Part shown: positions 32,735 through 44,128 of the stretch, one piece after another
How positions within the stretch are numbered: the stretch's first letter is position 1
How the letters are laid out: each line of letters starts with the position of its first letter
Assembly: GCA_002104935.1 (NCBI GenBank)
Contig: MCGT01000002.1
Location: 620,001-684,000 of the forward strand
Direction of reading: 5' to 3'
Length of the DNA: 64,000 nucleotides
Origin: Hesseltinella vesiculosa
Taxonomy: Eukaryota; Mucoromycota; Mucoromycetes; Mucorales; Cunninghamellaceae
Program-made: the position numbers and the translations under genes
Notes under the pieces: model-generated
Database searches by the model: none
What the model saw: only the letters and a program-made list of their open reading frames with translations
What the model was told of the DNA's origin: nothing

Positions 32735-34530
32735 ATGTCGTTTGAGTGCTATCGTTGCCAACAAGAATTTCCAACAAAAAGCCAACGCGACAAGCATGTA
32801 ATGGAAGTACATGTTACAAGTGTAAAAGTTGGTGAGTACCAAATGTTTTAAAAGTGCCTTTTTGGGTAAATCCTAACAGCAAATTCATAGGGGAATTGCT
32901 TTTGTCCCGCACTCCTCGTGGGTTTCCTTGTCCACACTGCCCGAAACATTACAAGAATGCAAAGACATTCAAGGCTCATCTTATAAAGTATCAACTGTCT
33001 TGTTCGTTTGTGTACGAATCTATGGAAGACACCATGTCTCTAGCAGACTCCAGGGAAACTTCTTCAATTCCTACAGAAGACTCCAGGGAAACTTCTGCAA
33101 TGCTTGACGACATTTCACCCTCCATTACACCAGCTTTGCAAAACGTAGCGACTACATCAGCTTCGTTGATCCCGCCAGCCCCTTCCTCCCCTTTGCCCTC
33201 CTCAACTTTGGTTGATGAATTGAGCCTATCATCGCCACCAGTCGGTGATCGCATGGTCTTCAACGGTATCGATATTTCAGCTCGATTTTATGATTTCCAG
33301 CTCGACGTACAAAACCAGCTACAGCAAGGTGCTCTCTTGACCATTGAAGAACATGTGCAGCACTTACTAGCCCTTTCATCAGTGCTGCTGTTGAAGCCGG
33401 GGCGCACCCATGCCGATTTGCATAATTACATTGAACCCAGGACTTGTGATGCACTATCCCAACACAATATTTTGGAATCGGTGTATCAGCCGTTCCCAGA
33501 TGCTTATAAGTCGCGGATTGAGGAAATAGTGAAGAGATTGGTTGCGGTAATTTTAAAGGGAAAACAGTCTAGGAAGCAGATGGCACTGATTTTTTGTCTT
33601 ATGATAGATTGTTCCTCAAAATGGCCCATTTACACGTCTTGATGCATCACTGCAAATTTCTGCCCTCATGGAAAACGGTATCTGTAGCCCAACAAACAGG
33701 ATCCTTTTGTCTATCCGTAACATGTAAGTCTGCGGGGTTTAAAAGCTTGCTTCTAAACTCAGTCTGATAGGGTGGAAAGGTTGCCCCGTTATGTCGTTGA
33801 GGACGGGCCCAAGGAAACTGAATTCATAACTAGGCATCTAGAAGCAATCCTCACTCCCCTCTTCGAAGACTTGGAAAACAACGTTGCTTTTCGATGGTAA
33901 TTAGAGGCTTTTCAGTGGGAAGAAGCTGGGTAGGATTCTAATATTGTAAATGCATAGGACGTCTGTTAGCGACGATGAAAAGAATGCCACGATACAACCT
34001 GATGCCTCAATCAATATCACAAATGGAGCATCCTTGGGCAATCGCATTGGCTGCGGTGAAGTCAAAGCTCCCTATCAAGCTCTCAATCACCACTTGGTTA
34101 GTATTGATCTGATGCGCATCGCAGTGTTGGCCAAGGATGCATCAGATAAACACAAGCTTAAATCCACCTTCGCTTTCCTTGTTGTTGGTATGTTCCATTG
34201 CTTCTATCAGTTGGCAGTATTCTTATCTTTTTTTTTCGTACAGGCAATCATGTCACCTTTTACATCCTTAATCGTGACCATATACAACTCTATACCATGT
34301 CTGAAATCGCCCACATCCAGCTCCCTTTATGCCTTGACCATGTGCTTATCTTCATTTCACAAGTACACAAGGTCGTCAACGTGATTGCCTGCTTCGAGCG
34401 CATTCTGATGAGCGGCAATCACAGCTATGGAAGCAACCCACGTACTCTCACTGACCACATGCTCCACACGGTTACGGACCAAAGATTATCGAACATGCGC
34501 ATATCGATTACAAGCCATTACGGCCACTGA
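32735..34530 (+). CDS. C2H2 zinc-finger protein with a PD-(D/E)XK-like domain
   Basis: Six exons (32735-32831, 32891-33546, 33608-33723, 33771-33896, 33958-34187, 34244-34530) join in frame to about 503 residues. A perfect C2H2 finger (C-x2-C-x12-H-x4-H, residues 5-26) starts the protein, followed by a degenerate finger (CPHCPKHYKNAKTFKAH...C), a Ser/Pro/Thr-rich linker containing a duplicated DSRETS motif, and a folded C-terminal half. There the sequence QPDASI...GCGEVKAP has Asp347, Glu366 and Lys368 in the D-(x)n-E-x-K arrangement of PD-(D/E)XK nucleases, followed by alternating strands and helices (TFAFLVVGNHVTFYIL). The start is set by a TATAAAA box ~80 bp upstream. DNA binding and cleavage are inference; I know no named family with exactly this architecture. 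It is bracketed by two direct copies of the dispersed repeat. Confidence 0.6.
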
Positions 34531-34714
34531 CCTACCTCCGGAATTTTCAAGTGTCCCCTCTCATGCGAATCTCTCTCTCGCCTATGAATATCCTGCCCTC
34601 TCTTTTGAATATCACCCTCTTCTGTGACTATCTCTTTTACCTGCCCAAAGTATAAAAATTTCTGCAACGGATCAGATTGCAATGTTAAAAAAAAAAAAAA
34701 AATAAAAAACCATT

Positions 34715-35040
34715 GTTCGGAGACTGAATACGGTAATAATGCCTTTTTCTTCATTTCGAAAAAAAAAATCAACTGCTGTACAGCACTTTTGAGTGATTAG
34801 ATAGATGTAAAATTTTGAGTGAATGCGTAAGCACATGAGTGATGGTGATACTGAAAAAATCAGGTCAATTGGTGAAGGCTGCTCAGCTAACGATTGATCC
34901 GTTTCGTTTTGACACTTCCGGTTCCCCAGCTAAAAAAAAAGAAAAATCGGCCATTTTCCGCAGGGGACACCCAGGCGATCTGATGACAGCGCAAAATAGC
35001 CTAAAACTCAGCCCCGCCAAATCCACTCCGAATTTTTGCC
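34715..35040 (+). repeat. dispersed repeat family, copy e
   Basis: The clearest copy: GGAGACTGAATACGG, GCACTTTTGAGTGATTAGAT, GAGTGATGGTGATACTGAAA, GGCTGCTCAGCTAACGATTG, TTTCGTTTTGACACTTCCGG, CCCCAGCTAAAAAAAAAG, CGGCCATTTTCCGCAGGGG, CCAGGCGATCTGAT and CACTCCGAATTTTTGCC. In one frame it is open for ~95 codons and reads AQLTIDPFRFDTSGSPAKKK...PGDL, matching copies b and c. Confidence 0.7.
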
Positions 35041-35151
35041 TTGGTCTGCCAGACAGACTTGGTTTTGAATGCGAAGAAAAAAAGAGATTCTTGCTCAGCT
35101 TTGCAAGGAAGCCTTTCCAGGGCTTATTATAGGGGTCTTGTTTATTCGATG

Positions 35152-37040
35152 CTACAGGGCGTCTAAGTTTTTGTCTAGTAGCTCTGCATGCACCACTTGC
35201 ATTGCTTTGATGGCATCGGCCTCGGCAACAACACAAGAGATATTGATTTCAGAGGCGCCTTGAGAGATGATTTCGATACTAATGCCAGCCTTGGCCAGCG
35301 TGGTGAACATGTGTCCGGCCACGCCCACCATGCTTTTCATTTGCTGACCTACCAGGGACAGGATGGCCATGCTTTCCATGACATCTACCTGAAGACGAGC
35401 AAGTACAAGGGCAAAAAAAAAAAATGAGTGACTGGGCGCCAAAGGTCAGCGCCAAACGCTTACCGAGCCAAGGACGGAGAGCTGGCGAACGGCTTTTTCT
35501 AATGCATTGGTGCCCAAGTCTGTACCGAGAGCCATAGAGACGTGCACTTCAGAGGTCGAGATCAAATCCACAACAATGCCATGTTCGTCCAGGGTGGTAA
35601 AAATCTTGGCCAAAAAGCCGTGGCTGACGTTTTTGCGGTTGGAGTGGACGTTGAGAATAGCAATACCATCTTTGATAGTGACGGCTGTGGGATGCTTAGG
35701 AAGAGGGGTCGTGGCATTGCGGGCGGTGCCGTTAGCGGCGCCATTGGCGGCTGGGGATTGGTCGGGAGGTTGGGGAAAAATGATGGTGCCGTGGCCCTGG
35801 GGGTTTTTGACGTTTTTGATGCGAATCGGGATATGCGCACGGATCACCTGGTCCATGGTGAAGGGATGGATGACTTCGGACCCATAGTATGTCAGTTCAG
35901 CAGCTTCGTCCGGTGTGATTTTGGGCAACAGGCGAGCGGTGGCCACTTTGCGCGGGTCTGCTGTGAAAATGCCATCGACCTCTTTCCACACTTGAAGTTC
36001 CTCGGCGTCCAGACCAACCGCCGTCAGTGCTGCACACAGGTCGGTGTAACCTCGTCCGATTGTCGATAGTAAGCTTCCAGGAACATGGCCAAAGAAACCT
36101 ATGTCACGCAGAATCAAAAAAAAAAAGGAGAGGGGTTAGATCAGTCATCAAGCCATCTCTGCCGACTTGCCTGTTAGCACTGGCACCTTGTCTCCACATT
36201 GTTGCACAATGGTCGCGAGTCGCTGTGCCAGGTAGTCGTAAAAGGATTGATCCAAGACTGAGAATTCTTGATCGATCATGTTGTTTAGATTGACAAATTC
36301 GCTATCAATTCCCTGTAAAAAAAAAGTCGGGATGAGCCATGGCTTTGTCGAGGGTTGGTTGGTTCCTACCTTGTCCTTCAATACAGCAGCTACCAATTTA
36401 CAGGAGAGCATTTCACCCATTCCTATGATCACATCTTTTGACCGCGGTGAGATTTCTTCAATGATCTAGCATGTCATACAAAGTCAGCATCCTGTCATTT
36501 TCTACGTCTTGGTATCTATGCTGTTTTTTACCTCGGCAGCTTGTAAAAAAGATTTAAGGCGAAGGCAGTCGTTTTCGATTTGTTGGCAAACTTGCTGAAG
36601 CAGGTCAGGGTTTTGGATATGTGCCTTTGCAGCTTGAAGATGGTCTGCTAGGATGTCCTTGACCAATTCTATATGGATGGTCGAGCCTTCGATAATGGCT
36701 TCGGCAGCCGCTTTCAGCAGCCTGTCAGGTGAAAGGGCGTGAGCTGTCAAGAGCGAAAACGGTAGCAACGTCGGTTTTATTTACCTGTTTGTTGTACCAG
36801 TTTCCTTTGAATGGCCACTCTGGGCAGAGCATACAACGACAACTCGATGAGATTTCAAAGAGGATCTAAAGTGTTGGTCAATAAAGAGGCAAAGGAAAAA
36901 AAACAAGAGACGGCTTACGGCACTATGACGGAGGTGATGGTGTCCAAGCATTTCCCAACGCTTGTGCCACCGTATTTTTGTACTAGCCAAGGTAAACTGG
37001 GTTGGTTCCTGGAGAGGGGTATAGTCGATGTTGTGTGCAT
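35152..37040 (-). CDS. HOM3: aspartokinase
   Basis: Catalyses ATP-dependent phosphorylation of aspartate, the first step to threonine, methionine and isoleucine. Seven exons (37040-36919, 36865-36785, 36721-36532, 36465-36370, 36312-36171, 36098-35464, 35388-35152) give about 500 residues. VQKYGGTSVGK near residue 25 is the amino-acid-kinase motif, VVVVCSAQSG and GRGYTDLCAAL the ATP/substrate loop, and EVDGIFTADPRKV the diagnostic aspartokinase motif. Two C-terminal ACT domains (DGIAILNVHSNRKNVSHGFL and MAILSLVGQQMKSMVGVAGH) imply feedback control, by threonine in other fungi. An insertion rich in Ala/Asn/Gly separates the kinase and ACT domains. The donor after exon 5 is GCAAGT (GC-AG intron). 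The start is the first Met before the conserved strand. Confidence 0.92.
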
Positions 37041-37443
37041 TGATTGAAAAAGGAATAGGAAGGAGTAGTGGGGAAGAGAAGGCAGACTGACTCACTTTTT
37101 CCTGCTCCTCTTATTTTTCGCCGCTTGATGGGTTTCAGCCAATCAGCGTTGACCCATGGCGACGATGACACCATTGGCCAGGGTCACACCATTTCTTCAT
37201 CAGTTTCTTGATCAGTGGTTCTGTGCAATTTCTGAACGAAGCAGGGTTCTTCCCCATACCTAAACAATAGTGCTGGAGATCGTACAACTCAACCTTTTAG
37301 AGGAATCCAAACGATGGGCTGCCCCCAATCATTTCCTTGGTAGGGCCTGAGCAGTTTTTTTTTAAGGGTGGCCGATGCGGCCGGACCTTTTTTTTTTTTT
37401 TTTATTTGTTCTTCCTTTTTCGATGTGGAACAGGCCAATTTTT
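37041..37443. promoter_or_regulatory. divergent promoter region between aspartokinase and Pus1
   Basis: About 400 bp between two divergent starts. ATTGG/CCAAT-type pentamers occur near 37,139-37,175 on both strands. No specific operator is claimed. Confidence 0.35.
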
Positions 37444-38695
37444 ATGCAACATCGTTTCTATTCATTGGCAACTCGGCTGCCAAAGAAAAAGGTTGCTCTG
37501 TTGATTGGGTACAATGGTCATGGTTACCAGGGCTTGCAATTGTAAGGGTTGTTTGTGATCACAGCTGGATCTCACCTGGTTTTTTTTTTTTAAATGTTAA
37601 CAGCAATGAAGGTGTCCGCTCGATAGAACAAGATCTTTTTGATGCCTTGTGTCGAGCCGGGGCCATCTCGGAGCAGAATGCAACCGATCCCAAAAAAGTG
37701 CAATGGCTACGTGCTGCTCGAACCGACAAGGGTGTCCACGCTGTAGGCAATGTTGTGTCCCTGAAAATGATAGTGGAAGATCCTCTCATTGTTGAAAAGA
37801 TCAATGCTCTCCTGCCCGACCAAATCCGAGTCTGGGGTAAAAAGAGAGCTTTTTGCGACTGCCAGCGTTGGTCTCTAACGTTTCCGATAGGCTATGCGTT
37901 GGCTCAAAAGTCGTTTCATGCAAGAAAAGAATGCGACTCTCGGCGTTACGAATATCTTCTGCCTACGTCGACACTCATGCCGGAACTCGACTGGTGCAAA
38001 GACGACAACAAGGGCAGCTATCGCCTACCAGCATCTACGCTTCAAAAGTTTCGTGACGCCCTGCAGCTGTTTGTCGGCACGCATTCGTTCCACAACTACA
38101 CCATCCGAAGGAACCAACACACTCATATGTCTCTGAAGCGTTACATCAAAGACATCACCGTGTCCGATCCCTTTTTACCCATGCCTCTTGGCGATCAATG
38201 GCTTAGTGTCAAGCTCTACGGTCAGTCTTTTATGCTGCACCAAATTCGAAAAATGATTGGTAAGAAAAAATGCGCGTGTGTGGGCTATCCTCTCATTTCC
38301 TGATAGCTATGGCCATGCTGACCATACGCACTCAAACCCCACTGCCGGTGATTGCCGAATCTTTGAGCCACAAGGCATTGATCAATATACCCAAAGCCCC
38401 AGCCTCGGGATTGCTCTTGGATCATCCTGTCTTTCGGTGGTATAATGAAAAAATCGACACCCAACTTCGGCAGCCCATAGACTTTGACTTGTACAAGGAC
38501 CAAATGCAAACCTTCAAGAAAACCTGGATAGATCAACAAATCTTCGAGACGGAAGCGAAAGAAAAAGAGTGAGCACACCTCCTCTATCGTTTGTTGCTGC
38601 TGACCATCTCCCCCCTTTTTTTTAGGTTTGAAGAGTTTTTACACCAATTTGACTCTCACAGAGATCATTTTTCCTATTTTTCATGCAAAAAATAA
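37444..38695 (+). CDS. PUS1: tRNA pseudouridine synthase, Pus1 type
   Basis: Isomerises uridine to pseudouridine in tRNA and some other RNAs. Five exons (37444-37541, 37604-37836, 37891-38259, 38307-38568, 38626-38695) give about 343 residues. The TruA fold motifs are intact: KKVALLIGYNGHGYQGLQ at the start, AARTDKGVHAVGNVVSLKM with the catalytic Asp in RTDKGVHA, then AQKSFHARKECDSRRYEYLLP, SFHNYT, GQSFMLHQIRKMIG and an HPVF tail. RTDKGVHA followed by GNVVSLKM places it with Pus1 rather than Pus3/Deg1. The N-terminus (MQHRFYSLATRLPKKK) could be mitochondrial or nuclear targeting. Length is somewhat below yeast Pus1, which has an extra insertion. Confidence 0.88.
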
Positions 38696-38813
38696 ACTTT
38701 TTCTATTTCCCCGGAAAATCCGTGATTGGACGAAGCCCTAGATCTTTTTTAAAAAAAGTTTCTCCCGCTCCCCCGTTTCCTTTTCCTTTTCTTCTGCATG
38801 CTCATTTGCCCAA

Positions 38814-40044
38814 ATGGCCCAACAAGAAAAGATCAATGAACTTGTCCATGCTGTTGCTGGTGTTGCCCATATACAAAAGCCTCTCTATCAACAACGATTA
38901 GCTATTGACAAGGTCAAGATTGAAAAAGCGCCCGTAGATACCGCCCTCAGCGAAGCCAACATCAAAGTGTAAGAAAAGATGAGCCTAAATAACAGTGGGA
39001 CTCAATCAACTTTTTCATCTGACAAGTCATGTTTGGGAAGCTGAAATCCACGCACTCGATACTTGGTCATGGGCTTGGCTCTTGCACAAGATGACGGCAA
39101 GTCAACTATGCATAAATCTTGAAGAGGCTTACCCTTTTTTTTTTTTATTAGTGCTCGTTGGAGTCTGAAAAAAAACGATGTCAGCAAGGTCTAGTGAAGG
39201 CCAAAGATTTATTAAACGGAGCACAAAACCAAGCCAGTAGCATGGAGGCCAAGCTGCAAGAATTGGAACATGCTAACGAAAAGTACGAAGTCGACTATCG
39301 CTCACTGTGTAAATTTCGCGAAGAATTGGCTCAATTGTTGGATCAGGTAAAAGGAAACATAAAAAACAATCGTTCTTAATTTTGGTTTTGTAAAAAAAAA
39401 AAAGGCTTTGGATGGTCAGAAAGTGGAATCACAAGCCTTGGTGAAAGTGGACCAAACCAAGGAAAAGCTAAAAGAGGTAAAGGGACAAAAATAAAAAAGA
39501 ATGGTAAAGGATTAACACCTCTTACATCAAGATCGAGCAAGATAAAGAAGGACTGAAGCAGGTGCGAGAGCTGGTCAAGGTAGCTGACGACGCTCTTCTG
39601 GAAGCCATTTTGGACCTACGCACTTCTAACAAAGAAGGCAGTCTCGGTGCAGGTCAAGTCTACTTTCCTCAGGAAGCCTTTGATGCACTTAAAAAAGCCC
39701 GTGAAGTTTACCCCAGGTTGCCTGCTATTCAACGCCCTGTCGAGTAAGAAAGATGCCAACTCTGCAACAAAAAAAAAAAAAAAAAAAAGAGGATGGCCAT
39801 TGATCTCCCTTTTTTCTCCTTTTTCAATTGCAGATTCAAAGACGAGGCAGATGATACAGGCGCTTTTTATTCACCTATGCAACGATACCTGTGGGATGTC
39901 CGACGCCAGCTAGCCAAGCTACTGGATTGGTGTGATATTCAAGTGCTAGAAATCATGGATATGGATGCCCAATTACATATTACTCTTGGTGAAGCCTTGG
40001 ATCAATACAATGTTGAAAGAAGACAGCTGGCCTTGACTCTTTGA
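38814..40044 (+). CDS. coiled-coil protein of unknown function
   Basis: Six exons (38814-38968, 39027-39096, 39152-39346, 39405-39476, 39532-39743, 39834-40044) give about 304 residues. The middle (residues ~76-165) is strongly coiled-coil in composition (LESEKKRCQQGLVKAKDLL, MEAKLQELEHANEKY). The C-terminal ~70 residues form a distinct acidic/aromatic block (FKDEADDTGAFYSPMQRYLW, then LLDWCDIQVLEIMDMDAQL). The exon 2 donor is GCAAGT (GC-AG intron), and exon 4 has an unusual A-run-AG acceptor, so boundaries there are less certain. No family recognised; perhaps a structural or scaffold protein. Its 3' end converges on the aspartic protease gene. Confidence 0.65.
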
Positions 40045-40139
40045 ACAAACCCTCGCTGTTGACCAATGCCTTTTAGAATAAATCAACCGAGACTTTGCCC
40101 TGGTGATCTTAGCGTCAAGATTGCTCGAGGACATTCTTT

Positions 40140-40163
40140 TATTATTATTATTATTATTATTAT
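40140..40163. repeat. (ATT)n microsatellite
   Basis: About eight ATT units followed by a T run in the convergent spacer between the coiled-coil gene and the aspartic protease gene. Confidence 0.9.
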
Positions 40164-40214
40164 TGTTTTTTTTTTTTCCATTCGTTGTCGAGACGAGGCT
40201 TGTTCATCCAAAAA

Positions 40215-41564
40215 TTACTTGAGCTCAGCAAAGCGAATTTCGGGGGTGCCATAGTCAAAGATGGTATAAAAGTGCTTCAAGAAGGAGTCGCCCAGCAAGG
40301 CGATACCAATGGGTCTAGGCGAGGTGGCAAAGTTGGCGTAGCAGTCGCCAAACCAGGTGGGAGTGCCGACCAATGCGCGACTGTCCATTTCAATCTTGCT
40401 ATTGCCAATCAAGAACGTCACAGGCACATTGCTGTCACAGGGCATCGTAAAGGTGCCTTGTTCTAATGGATCAGGTTTGGCTCCCACCTGGTCGGCAATG
40501 GCCTTGGCAGGGATAGGGTCAAATACCATAATGGAGGTGCCGGTGTCGACAACAGCCTTGAAAGGAGTCGAGGAAACGTGATCGCCTACTTGGATCCCGT
40601 CCACCGTGATTTGCCAATGGCCTACAAGAAGGTAAAGTGAGTGTGCTGTGGTCTCTTTACTTATCTCTGGACGCACCAGTTTCGGATTGTACAGGAACAC
40701 GCGTGAAATCGCTGTCATCATACTGGCTGTCATAGCTACCAAAGATGAATTCTAACAAAAAGAAAGAGAATTAGGGAGCGTGTTTGTTGGCGGAGCTGCG
40801 GCGTTTACCGCCGCCATTGCCATTGGAGCCCAAGTAAACACCAAAGATGGGTTCTTGGACTAAATTCTGTGCAACCATGTTGTCCAAAGGCGTGAGGGTG
40901 CCGGGAACCGAGGCGCGTTTGGAGAAACCGAGACCCAGCATACCGTCGGTAGGGTCGTCGTTGAAATCGCTGGTCTCATGGAGAGCCATCTGCACTCGTT
41001 GATTCTCGATGGTAATGCCGCCAAGATAGATGGTGTCACGGGCGGTGATGCCCGATGCTTCAGAGTTGTCAAGGTAGGCTATGCGCCAGGGTTTCCCTTC
41101 TTCTTGGTACGTTGCCGATTGGTTGGGATCAAATCGGCTTACGTGAGGGCTGCATTGTTGACAGTTGAGAGCGTCCAGCCAAAGGTCGCTCGAGCCTATG
41201 TTTGTTGATTCCGAAAAATGAGCTGGAGATGCAAAAAAAAAAAAAAAAAAGGCTTACCAGTGTCGAATTGCAAGTGGAACATCTGAGGAGGCGTGCCGAC
41301 ACCGACTTCACCAAGGTATTCAAAGTCATCATAGTCAAGCATGTCAACATGGCCAGTGTCACGTTTGTTGCCTTGAGCATCTAAAGCAAAAGACTGAAGG
41401 CGGGCTCGGGCTCGATTGATGGCCAAGGTAGTGTTTTGACGAAACCGGCTGTTGCGCACCAAAGGGACTCGATGGCCTGAACCAGCCAAAGAGGACGTCA
41501 CAGGTGAAGCATTGAGCAGCACCAGGTTGCTGACCACAATGACAAGAGAAAGAGAGAAGAACAT
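40215..41564 (-). CDS. secreted pepsin-like aspartic protease
   Basis: Four exons (41564-41258, 41195-40809, 40751-40677, 40621-40215) give about 391 residues. An N-terminal hydrophobic signal peptide (FFSLSLVIVVSNLVLLNA) and a propeptide of ~50 residues precede the mature enzyme. Both catalytic motifs are present: FDTGSSDLW (split by an intron inside the DTG codon run) and AVVDTGTSIMVF. Family elements DPTDGMLGLGFSK, GIALLGDSFLKHFYTIFDYG and a C-x2-C and C...C disulfide pair are also visible. The A1 family digests proteins at acid pH outside the cell or in the vacuole; the signal peptide and lack of a retention signal or GPI tail favour secretion. Confidence 0.92.
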
Positions 41565-41989
41565 GATCAGAAGTTGTAAAAATAATAATAATAAAAAATA
41601 ATCTTGACACCAAACAATTCCTTCTTTTTATAATCTTTTTCGATTTTCGGGCATCCCGTCAGTGGCCATCATTTGCAGAAAAATCTCGGCAGGACTCAGC
41701 TTTGTACAATCCCCGCTTCCCCATAGTCACCGCCATCCATGCAACCGAACTGGTTCCCGCATTTAAGAGAAATCATGCATGACGTCTTGAATGACCTACA
41801 ACGCATGAAATCAGAATTAGAGGATCGTACTCTTTGTTTTTAGGGTTTGACGGCTTTTTTTTTTTATATTTATTTTTATTGATGGGCTTTTCATGGATTT
41901 TTTTTTTAAAACAGGGAGGGGGTTGGCAGGTAGGGATGAAATGACAGCATGCAGAGAAAAAAAAAAGTACAGTTGTGGGGTAGAGGTGA
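41565..41989. other. spacer upstream of the protease gene
   Basis: Contains an (ATA)n-like run just upstream of the protease ATG and several A/T homopolymers. No gene recognised; the 3' end of REI1 lies at its right edge. Confidence 0.35.
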
Positions 41990-43412
41990 CTAGATGATTT
42001 GGACTCGGAAATACGTTTGCAACTTGTTTGACTGGATGCCCACTCTGGTCTTGTAATCTTCACGAGCACGTTTGTCTTTGAAGGCTTCTCGAGGCTTGAG
42101 GGATTTGACAGTACCGTCGGTAAGCAGGCGACGATGAGACGATTGCTGGCGCATGGATTCAAAGACATGGTCATCGGTGTAGTGACCGATCAGCTTGTTG
42201 ATCAACACGGAATCTCGAGTCTATGCAGAAAATAAATAAGTGTCCAGTCTCCCGTCCGATTGTTCGGATTCTCCAAATTCTCTCTTTACATCTTCCAATT
42301 TCAAGCGCTGGTCGTAGTAGCGCTTCAATTGACGATGGCCCACCACAGCGCCCGAGGGCAATACCAAGGACATTTCGTCATCGGCCAGGTGCATTTGGCT
42401 ATGGACAGCTTGAGCCAATTCAACATCGTCGTCGTCGTCCCCTTCGGCTTGCTGCATAGGATACGAGGTCGAGTAGTCGTAGTAATCAGCCAATTCCATC
42501 GCGTCTTCATCATCTTCCCAAGCAATCTTACAGTGACCTTTGTCCGTCTAAGGGGGAAAAAGGTTGAATGCGCTGAACGAGCCATTGTTTTTTCCTTACC
42601 ATGTGTTTACGGACAGATTCCATCGAAGCAAAGCTCTTGCTTCGACTGTTGCAGTAGATACAGGTGTTACCAACCGAGATTTTTTCACCAAGATAGCGGA
42701 TCATGCCTTGGAGGTCGACCAAGAATTCGATATCGGGTATAAAGAAGCTGTGTTCCTTGGTCATGTGCAACATGGCGTCGTCAAACGAGTCGGCGGTGTG
42801 GCTGCAGAACAGACAGTCGGTGTCTTGCAAGCGAGGGGCAGCCTTGATTTTGGCATCGATCTTTTGGTTGATTTCCTCTTCGGTCATGTCGTCGGTGATG
42901 ATCATGTCCAGCTTGGCGGAGGCATCTGCCGGTTGGGGTTGAGCCACAGGCGCAGGGCGAGGTGTGAACTTGGCTTGGTTTTCCTTGTGCTTTTTGGATC
43001 GGATATGATTGTCATACTGGTTTTCAGAAGCAAATGATTTTCTACAAGACAAGAATAGGTCAGTCGTCCGCCGTCCTGAACTGGATAAACGCTGCGTACT
43101 TGCAAGGCTGGCAGTAGCCGTTGAATGGTTGTTGAGGTTCCTTTTCTTTTTCCTTTTCAGATTGTTGGGCTGCCATTCAAAAAATAAAAATATGTTTATC
43201 ACGCAATGTATCTCTTGTTTCTGCTTACCTTGATCTTTTTGTTCAAACTGATCTTTGGCGACAGGAGGAAGATCAGCAACTTTACGTTTCAAGTTGTAAC
43301 GATGCCAGTCGGATCGATAATGCAGACGTTGAGCATCACTTGTTTCAAAGGCTACTTTACAGGAGATACAGGTGAACAAGCCTGACGACGGCTGAATCAA
43401 TTCTGACTCCAT
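41990..43412 (-). CDS. REI1: cytoplasmic 60S biogenesis factor REI1 (ZNF622)
   Basis: Recycles late 60S maturation factors (Arx1/Alb1) in the cytoplasm. Five exons (43412-43229, 43169-43100, 43041-42600, 42547-42290, 42220-41990) give about 394 residues. Four C2H2-type fingers are visible: FTCISCKVAFETSDAQRLHY near the N-terminus, CQPCKKSFASENQYDNHIRS, CLFCSHTADSFDDAMLHMTK, and CIYCNSRSKSFASMESVRKH. The conserved block IPDIEFLVDLQGMIRYLGEK, the TDKGHCKI motif and the C-terminal REAFKDKRAREDYKTRVG are diagnostic of REI1/ZNF622. An acidic DDDDD stretch precedes the C-terminal domain. It is divergent from NCE101 with ~165 bp between starts, including a long A run. Confidence 0.93.
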
Positions 43413-43578
43413 GCTTGAAAGAAAGTGAGGTAAAGTGATAGAGGGAAAAAAAAAAAAAAAAAAAAAAAAAAGGTTTCCGCAGTCTAAAAAGCCACTTCTT
43501 TTTTTTAACTTGGCGGGCTCTCATTTCTTTGCTTATTTTTTGTCCTTTCACAAAGCGCATACTCATTACAAGCTCATC

Positions 43579-43855
43579 ATGTCTGCACCAGTCAAATATC
43601 AATACTTGATCTCAAGGTAAGGATGACGAATGGGTTCCATTGGCCTTTGCATTGACCCGCGGACCTTTCATTGTCCATTTCTTTAGGACCGGCGATGTGC
43701 TCTTCTCCATCACCGTCGGCACATTGGCATACTTTGTTAATGAACGTGATAACCCTCGAGCCCAAAACGGAAAATCCCTGTTCGAATTGATGAATCGAAT
43801 GCGCCTACGAACCGTGCAAGACCGAGAAACCAGACGACTTGGTCAGCAACAATAA
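43579..43855 (+). CDS. NCE101: NCE101-like small membrane protein
   Basis: Two exons (43579-43616, 43687-43855) give about 68 residues. QYLISRTGDVLFSITVGTLA is the family pattern: a short polar start, YLISR, then one transmembrane helix (~residues 17-33) ending AYFVNERD, and a charged tail. In yeast Nce101 has been linked to non-classical protein export; the molecular function is not established. The intron falls inside the Arg codon of LISR. It shares a short divergent promoter with REI1. Confidence 0.8.
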
Positions 43856-44128
43856 CTGGGGCAAAATAGAAACTCGCCTGGCCTCCTTTTTTTTCATGCG
43901 TCAATCTTTGATACCTTTATAAATAAACAGCCCTCTTTCTACCTCCATCCACCGTCGACCGAATACCAGTACCGAATTTTGGGGCTGTCACCTAGGCTTT
44001 TCATCAACATCATACCGAACTGCCAGCCGAAACCTTTCCAGCATTCCCTAACCAAACTTCTCGGACGCTTAGGAAATCTGCTTGGTCCATTTTTTTAGGT
44101 TCCTATTTCTTCTTTTCGCTCGCTGATC

